Assembly: GCA_964058805.1 (NCBI GenBank)
Contig: CAXKVV010000040.1
Coordinates: 682,001 to 746,000 of the forward strand
Reading direction: 5' to 3'
Length of the DNA: 64,000 nt
From: Schoenoplectus triqueter
Taxonomy: Eukaryota; Streptophyta; Magnoliopsida; Poales; Cyperaceae
Shown one piece after another: positions 58,301-64,000 of the stretch. The translations under genes were made by a program, and so were the position numbers. The notes beneath the pieces were generated by a model that searched no databases, was not told the origin of the DNA, and was given only the letters and a program-made list of their open reading frames with translations. Position 1 is the first letter of the stretch. Every line of letters begins with the position of its first letter.

Positions 58301-59371
58301 CAATAAGTCATTTCTCATTTGTATATTAACATACTTGTATGTCTTTATAGATACTTTCGGCATGCATCTGGTGAAATGGTGGTTATATCTCGGGCCTTAG
58401 TACAGTTTATTTCTATAAATAGGTAAGAATAGAAATTCAAAGGTAAAAAATTCCATATGTCACCCTCTAGTTTGTTTAAGGCACAAAAAAACTCTTCTTA
58501 GGTTTTATAGGATGAAAATAGAAGAATCAGTTTTTATGGTGTGCTTGACCATCTTCCCCTTTCTTTCATATATTGTATAAAAGGTTAATACTCCGGACTT
58601 ATGCGCATGATGATGTCAGCATTGGGTCATGGATGATAGGTCTTGATGTAAAGCATGTGAATGAAGGAAAACTTTGTTGTTCTTCTTGGTCCCCAGGTTG
58701 ACTCTCTCGCATTTGTGTGTTTGTTTTATCTATGCAATATATTAAGTCTTAAATTTCACAAAGCATTGTCTTATTTTCTTATGAGAAGGGATCCAATTAC
58801 CACCATTTTGGTGCCACATCGGTGCCATTAAAATTAAATATCAAATAACTATTATTTAAATTCTTAAATAACAAAACTAATTGAAGGAATATTTTATAAA
58901 TATCATCTTATATATGTATACAAAAATTTATATCATTTCGATATTATTTATATAAACATCAAGCGTTAATAATATCAACGGATCAAATTTTACAATTTAG
59001 ACACGTTACTTGATGGCTATTCAAATAAAGTTAAAAAATTTTGATTTTTCATACATACAATTGAGATGATATAGAATACATCTAACGGTTCACATTTTTA
59101 AATTTATACATAAATAAATAGACACCAAAAAAATGGTAATTGGATCCTTCTCTTTTCTTATTTGGGTGCCTCTTGCACCAAGGTCGTAACAATTATGTGC
59201 TTATACTTGTTTTTGTGTGTGTGTCTGGGGGGGGGGGGGGGGGTAATGCCAATTCAAAAATCCTGCACTTTGCCTATTTTTGCATTGCTGTTTTTTTGTG
59301 TTCTGATATTTACTATGCTTTGTTGTTCAAAATTCAAACTTCTTGTAGGAGCTGTGTGTTCAGCATTATGA
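55301..59371 (+). CDS. HPGT: Hydroxyproline O-galactosyltransferase (HPGT, GT31 family)
   Basis: Type II Golgi/ER membrane enzyme that adds the first galactose to hydroxyproline of arabinogalactan proteins. Exons: 55301-55413, 55729-55792, 56355-56404, 56486-56679, 56968-57031, 57122-57194, 57844-57967, 58045-58132, 58216-58266, 58351-58422, 58584-58696, 59349-59371, all GT-AG and in phase; 1,029 bases, 342 residues (Arabidopsis HPGT1 is about 338). Residues 19-37 form the single membrane anchor ([19 protein letters not shown]), followed by RLWQDAQTR and the DUF4094-like stem ([20 protein letters not shown]). The catalytic domain has [69 protein letters not shown] (metal site NDD 220-222), [35 protein letters not shown] and [17 protein letters not shown], ending [15 protein letters not shown]. 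The last exon codes only eight codons and lies beyond a MITE. Family assignment is firm; which HPGT paralogue is less so. Confidence 0.93.
58783..59152. mobile_element. Mutator-type MITE (family B) in the last HPGT intron
   Basis: 370 bases, flanked by TTTTCTTAT (58,774-58,782 and 59,153-59,161), an exact 9-bp duplication. Inverted ends GAGAAGGGATCCAATTACCA and GGTAATTGGATCCTTCTC, with GGTGCC/GACACC further in. No coding. The GGGATCC end resembles family A. Confidence 0.9.
59227..59243 (+). repeat. Run of 17 G
   Basis: An uninterrupted G run in the last HPGT intron on the coding strand, about 105 bases before the final acceptor. It follows TTGTGTGTGTG. Confidence 0.95.
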
Positions 59372-60669
59372 TAGGACATCATGGGAGCTTTGTAGAGTTT
59401 TTTTTTTGGTCAATGCTGCGTCAGTGTGTTGGATTGTTTGTGGCATATATTCAATGGCTTTTCAACTTAAAGGACGCCCAAACAAATTGAGAGCTGCATA
59501 CAAAATAAGCAGATGAAGATTAAGCTAACAAAGTGCCGTGTGTTTTTTCCAGAGCATTGACATGTCGAAATAATTTGCATGATTTTTGTGGCTGCATTAG
59601 CAGTTGTAGTGGGATAGCTTGATTCTTTGTTTAACTGATGAATTAACGAGGAGTGTTTTTTTATATTGTTGGTCAATGATGAATTGTTTTTCTTCCTCCT
59701 GTTATCCTTTCTTTTATTAGTTGCTGTTTAGCCTTTGAAAAAACGCAAGACTGGAAGGGCAAAAGCGAAAAGCCGTTTGTTGGGCTAAGAAAAAGCTTGC
59801 AGGAGCGCGCACACATTTGGTAATTGCCTAGTTTTGTATAATCAGGAGTTTGGCCCCTGCGAGGCTGCGACTGCGATACACAAATTGTTTTTTGTTCTCT
59901 GGTCTGTTTGACCTTTCTTTTGTTTGTTCTTCAACTCTCTCGTCTGTTGACGTGACTAGCTATCATTCCACGTTTGAACTCTGGAGTCTGGAGTGGACCA
60001 TGACCATGAGTCCATGACATATTGGCATTCATCCTGATTCTACATAACAAGCGCCACAGAAGAATCCCAGGGTTGTGAAATCGAACTATTATTATAACAG
60101 TCAGTTTTATTTAATGGAGATGAGACCCTAATGTTACGAAAGCCATGACCTAAAGCTTATTGGAATACTAAAGACCGAGGAGAGCAAGGCTGAAGGCTGC
60201 AAGAGGCGCTGTTTCTAGAAAGCCAATATCTGGCTGGCCTCCATGTTTCGCTTAAACTCGGTCTACCCCCAAATGAAACGAAGCGCCCATCAGGCTCCAC
60301 GTCGCGGAAACACTTAAGCCCCCCACGCGTCACTAATTCTCTTAGAACGTGTCCAGTGAAAACATTGATTCGGGAGAAGAACCTCCGCTCCTCTCCTTTT
60401 TCCCTCCCCCTCTCGCCGCTTCCTTCTCTCTCTCTCTCTCTCTCTCTCTCTAAAACATAGACCACAGATAATCGCAAGCATCAACCACGCATGGCACCTC
60501 CTCTCGATTCCTTCCTTTTCCTTCGTCATTCGCTCCTGATTCCACATTTATTCCAACCCTCACCACTTTAAAGATTCTCCTACTCGTACTGTCCTACTGT
60601 TTCATTTCCAATCGCAAGCAATAATCGCGATCGCACTGCTAGGGTTTTACTCTTATACTTGTACCCTCA
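59372..60669. other. Spacer: HPGT 3' end and MTM1 upstream region
   Basis: HPGT 3' untranslated sequence probably covers the first 300 bases. From about 60.2 kb the sequence becomes more GC-rich and is the MTM1 promoter and 5' leader. A (TC)n microsatellite lies at 60,425-60,452. No other gene was recognised. Confidence 0.5.
60425..60452 (+). repeat. (TC)n microsatellite in the MTM1 5' leader region
   Basis: About 14 TC units. Polypyrimidine CT tracts are common around plant transcription starts. Confidence 0.9.
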
Positions 60670-63600
60670 ATGGTTGGATGCTCCAAGAATGGCTTGCCCG
60701 CGTGGATGAGCGCCGCCACGCGCGTCGACTTCGACAACATCTCTCGATCTTCCTCCACCGTAGATTCGGGCGGCACCTCCGCCGGAGGAAGCGTCGCTAT
60801 GTCGCCTGATTCTGGTCTAGGTTTGGGAGAGAGAGCTCTGTCAGCCGCAGGGGCGGCGTTTATCTCTGCTATCATTGTCAACCCGCTTGATGTTGCAAAG
60901 GTCAGTCATTATTCATTAGCTTTTGGCTTTGTCCATCAAATGGCTTCATCAGGGTGTCATTTTTTAAAATAATTTACTTTATTTTTCTTTCAAACAAGCA
61001 TTGAATATTCTTCTCTAGAAAATGGAAAAAAAAGTCAACATCTTTTGTGCTGTGAGGCGAACAACAACAGGAACAAAATGGTAGAGGGCAAATTTAATGA
61101 ATGTTTTACGGGAGAATGGGATTTTATGGACCAAATTGTTTACAATTTAAAGTATTCAGTTATATTTCTTCCCCGTGTTCACCATTGGTGATCGATGAAA
61201 TTTGGTGTTGAAAACCTCACTTTAGATTAAGATTAGTGATGGGTTCACATATGGTGCAATATGTGCCGTGGAAACAGCATTGGCGGGGCCAGAGTTTCAA
61301 ATGGAGTGGTGTTGGGGGGGGGGGGGGCAAAAATAGAATTTTTTTTAGGGGGGGGGGGGTCAAAAATTGAAAATTTTCTTCAACATAAACATATTCTTTT
61401 ATTTTTTCTGAAAATATACATAAATATAGGGGTTATTTTAAAAAAAAAATTGGCCACGGGTCAACAGCCCCCCTGGGAAACAGTATGCTGAGAATAATTG
61501 TTTTTAATTTCTTATTTTTTATTATGTTTTGGTTTATTAACCTCTAGTGTATTGGAACGAGGTAAATAATGGAGTAGGAATTTAGCGACATAAGGAGAGG
61601 AGAAATTTTATGAATCCCCCCATAAAATTGAAATTCACTTACAAAATTTAATGAATATGAAGTTGAACATATGTTACCTATTTAAAGGACATAAATATGA
61701 ATAATCGTTTAATTTTTACACGGGTTTTATTGCGTTCTTTGTTTTGTTAATATTAGTCGCAGAATCTTATTTTCTGATACCTAATGATACTTTTATTTAT
61801 GTTTTAAAATGTCAAACTACAGACAAGGCTGCAAGCACAAGCAGCAGGGGTGCCATATTACCACCACTATGGTCCACAAATGGCTTCCCTTGGCCCCAAT
61901 TCTGTAATAGTTTCTTTCTTGTTCTCTCTCTCTATGAATGTTTCTGCTAAAAACGGACCTGCATTTTTGAAGTTTCTTAACTTTGGCTATTGTGTTTTAA
62001 TGTCAGATTTTTTCGGAGTTTAGATGTTCTCCCTCATGTACGCGGGGCGTGGTGATCGGTACAGAACCATTACCAGTTTGTCCTCCAGAATGCTTCCAGT
62101 ATAAGGGAACACTTGATGTCTTTTCCAAAGTTGTTAGGCAGGTTCGTAATGCTCTGTTTGTTATTTTTTTAATGTGTTCTTGTTTGGCTAGAGGCAGTAA
62201 TTCATTTCATTTTTATTTGATATGATGAAACAGGAGGGGTTTGGTAGGTTGTGGAGAGGTACAAATGCTGGGTTGGCTCTTGCTATTCCAACGGTCAGTT
62301 CCTGTTTGTTTCTTCCCTATATGATAGGATGCTGCTAATTAACTTGTGCAGATAGAACACTATTGCTTGAACCCAGCACCCACGACAACCTTATTGACAT
62401 TACTATATAGGGGTATACTGATGAAGGACTTCCTTCACACTGATTTTTTCCTTCTTTCTGTGTACAAGTATTACTGTTCTTATCTGGTGAACAGACCTTG
62501 ACTGGTTCATCTGTGTATTTACAAATAGAAGCAAGCTTTCTAGAGTACTTCCCTTATTGAAGTGAATGGTATCCATGAAATCATTGCCCAAAAACGCCTC
62601 TTATTTATTTATTTATTACTCTGAAACCAGTACCGGTTCAATAATGTGTATTGTGTGTATGTACTTTTAAACTTCTTGTAATCAGGTTGGGATATATTTA
62701 CCGTGCTATGACATATTTAGAAACTGGATGGAGGATTGTTCAAGGAAAAATGCCCCCAGCTTGACCCCATATGTACCCCTTGTCGCAGGCTCCATTGCTC
62801 GATCGTTAGCTTGTATAGCCTGTTCTCCGATCGAGCTGGCACGCACACGTATGCAGGTAATTCACAGTATCTCATCCTCCTTTTCACTCGATTCATGATC
62901 ATGAAGACCTGTGGTCCTCTGATGATCAATCCTCTATAACATCACAGCACCCATACAGCATGCTTGAAAATGTCTCTATTATAGACCTTTCCCTCTCTAG
63001 AATTTTGTTTTTAAAATGCAAAAATGTCTCTATTTTTGTTGGACTAAATGAATAAAAATCCTCTTTTGTAAAGCCAACCTTCTATTAACCTGGATCATGA
63101 AAAATGTTACTGAAAAAGGGCTTGGACAAACATATCTTTATATAGTTGGTCAGTAGTTTCTGTTCAGTTAAAGAAAATGAGAAGGAAATGCACAGAGGAT
63201 CTTTACATATCATTGCACTGTCACGGCCACAATACTGACCCTAAAATGTACACAAATATAAGCTTATCTAATGTTGGTTGCATGATGCATTGCAGGCATA
63301 TAAAGAGATGAGAGCTGGAGTAAAGCCTCCTGGCATGTGGAAGACTTTATTTGGTGTTCTCTCTCCTCTCTCCGGCAACACTGTTAACTGTATGTATTGC
63401 TTACTCATGTATATACAAGATGTATTGCTAATTGAAACAAATCCTCATAATGTAATGGAAAACCAGTTTAGTTTACATATCGACTTGCTTGCTCATGAAG
63501 TAGTTATTAAGAGATTAGGTTAAGCTAATGGGAGAAGTTCAGAACAACATAGTGATTCTTGGCTGACTTAAACTCCTGTGTTCAGTTCAGTTTTGTTTGC

Positions 63601-63858
63601 AATCTCGTGCTGGTGTTAAATGCATACATCCAATTATGCATCTGTGTGATTTGTGAAGGCCAAAAATAAAAATCAGTTGATTTCCATTTTCCTGTTTATT
63701 TTTTTTTATATTTTACACTATTTTGCCTTATGTTCTTTTATTTTCCTTTTTATAAAACAAAAAAAGTTCAAAACTACCGACTTTTGTGGACGGGTGTGGG
63801 AGCTCAGCTAGCACGTGATGTTCCTTTCTCTGCAATTTGCTGGTCTACTCTTGAGCCG
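60670..63858 (+). CDS. MTM1: MTM1-like mitochondrial carrier (SLC25A39/40 type), 3' end outside window
   Basis: Inner-membrane carrier of the MTM1 group; in yeast and Arabidopsis it is linked to manganese loading of mitochondrial superoxide dismutase, and the animal relatives to glutathione import. Exons seen: 60670-60900, 61823-61903, 62007-62141, 62234-62293, 62686-62856, 63296-63389, 63767-63858, all GT-AG; 864 bases, 288 residues of an expected 400 or so. The first carrier repeat holds NPLDVAKTRLQAQ (signature P72-K77, with PLDVAK before intron 1) and the Cys-rich loop FRCSPSCTRG...VCPPECFQYKG that marks this subfamily. The second holds GRLWRGTNAGLALAIPTVGI, VPLVAGSIARSLAC and SPIELARTRMQ (P217-R222), then WTGVGAQLARDVPFSAICW. 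The third repeat lies beyond the right edge; a donor GTATG follows ...STLEP. The Ser/Gly-rich N-terminus (first 50 residues) precedes the carrier. Apparently intact so far. Confidence 0.92.
61280..61490. repeat. G-run repeat in MTM1 intron 1
   Basis: Two runs of G (14 at 61,314-61,327 and 12 at 61,348-61,359), each followed by CAAAAAT-GAA-type sequence, about 34 bases apart. Preceded by GGCGGGGCCAGAGTTTCAAA and followed by a C-run (CAGCCCCCCTGG at 61,466-61,477). The form resembles remnants of repeats common in plant introns; the family is not known to me. Confidence 0.6.
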
Positions 63859-64000
63859 GTATGTTCTTTTTCTCATTGTAACTTGTTTTCGAATTCATCT
63901 TTTTTTTTCTTTTTGTGTGTTTTTTTTCTTTTTGAAGGAATGAAGTATATTGAAAGAGCTTATTTTGGATAGTAGTGTCTGGAAGATGACGATTCACATA

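Noticed and set aside
60157..60477. 106-codon minus-strand open frame rich in Arg-Glu
   Set aside because: Comes from the (TC)n tract and leader of the MTM1 gene on the other strand.
1..64000. Gene cluster for a pathway or a defence system
   Set aside because: Genes are unrelated, each with its own promoter and introns, and separated by transposons; no shared function could be supported.

Overview
The window is nuclear DNA of a flowering plant, most likely a eudicot. The genes have many short exons bounded by GT-AG introns, their products are plant-type (a group III WRKY factor, plant LST8, the large subunit of TFIIA, a hydroxyproline O-galactosyltransferase, an MTM1-type mitochondrial carrier), and the space between them is AT-rich and filled with plant LTR retrotransposons and small inverted-repeat elements. 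Exon joins were worked out by hand from reading frame, splice dinucleotides and remembered family sequences; no search was run. The species cannot be named from this sequence.

Layout. 1-4.9 kb: a very long LTR cut by the window edge. 7.27-8.90 kb (+): a three-exon group III WRKY gene. 9.78-18.43 kb (-): a broken RAE1 (WD40 mRNA export/nuclear pore factor) pseudogene. Its last intron has grown to about 6.4 kb and holds a degenerate Copia element (with a second Copia fragment nested in it) and a MITE. 18.6-20.4 kb: MITE pieces around a Gypsy-like LTR fragment. 20.77-23.87 kb (+): an intact ten-exon LST8 gene. 25.73-29.34 kb (-): an intact eleven-exon TFIIA large-subunit gene. 29.6-30.7 kb: a foldback element with an almost pure TTA/ATT core. 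31.28-38.69 kb: a gag-only LTR retrotransposon with target duplication CTCTG, into which a 4,975-bp solo LTR has inserted (target duplication AAAAG). 40.14-53.60 kb (-): a young, internally deleted Athila-type element with 1,408-bp LTRs and target duplication GTATT. 54.5-54.9 kb: a Mutator-type MITE. 55.30-59.37 kb (+): a twelve-exon HPGT gene. 60.67 kb to the right edge (+): an MTM1-like carrier gene, 3' end outside the window.

The five apparently functional genes are unrelated housekeeping or regulatory genes: defence/senescence transcription (WRKY), TOR signalling (LST8), basal transcription (TFIIA-L), arabinogalactan-protein glycosylation (HPGT) and mitochondrial transport (MTM1). There is no operon or pathway cluster. 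Roughly 60% of the window is transposon-derived or low-complexity sequence.

The most interesting points are the TE-dissected RAE1 pseudogene with two C-to-T nonsense changes, an in-frame protease-integrase fusion in the Athila element, a threefold repeated stem-loop module with a compensatory stem change inside that element, a GC-AG intron in TFIIA-L, and a MITE with a 9-bp target duplication in the last HPGT intron. I found no convincing undescribed defence, CRISPR-like or biosynthetic system.
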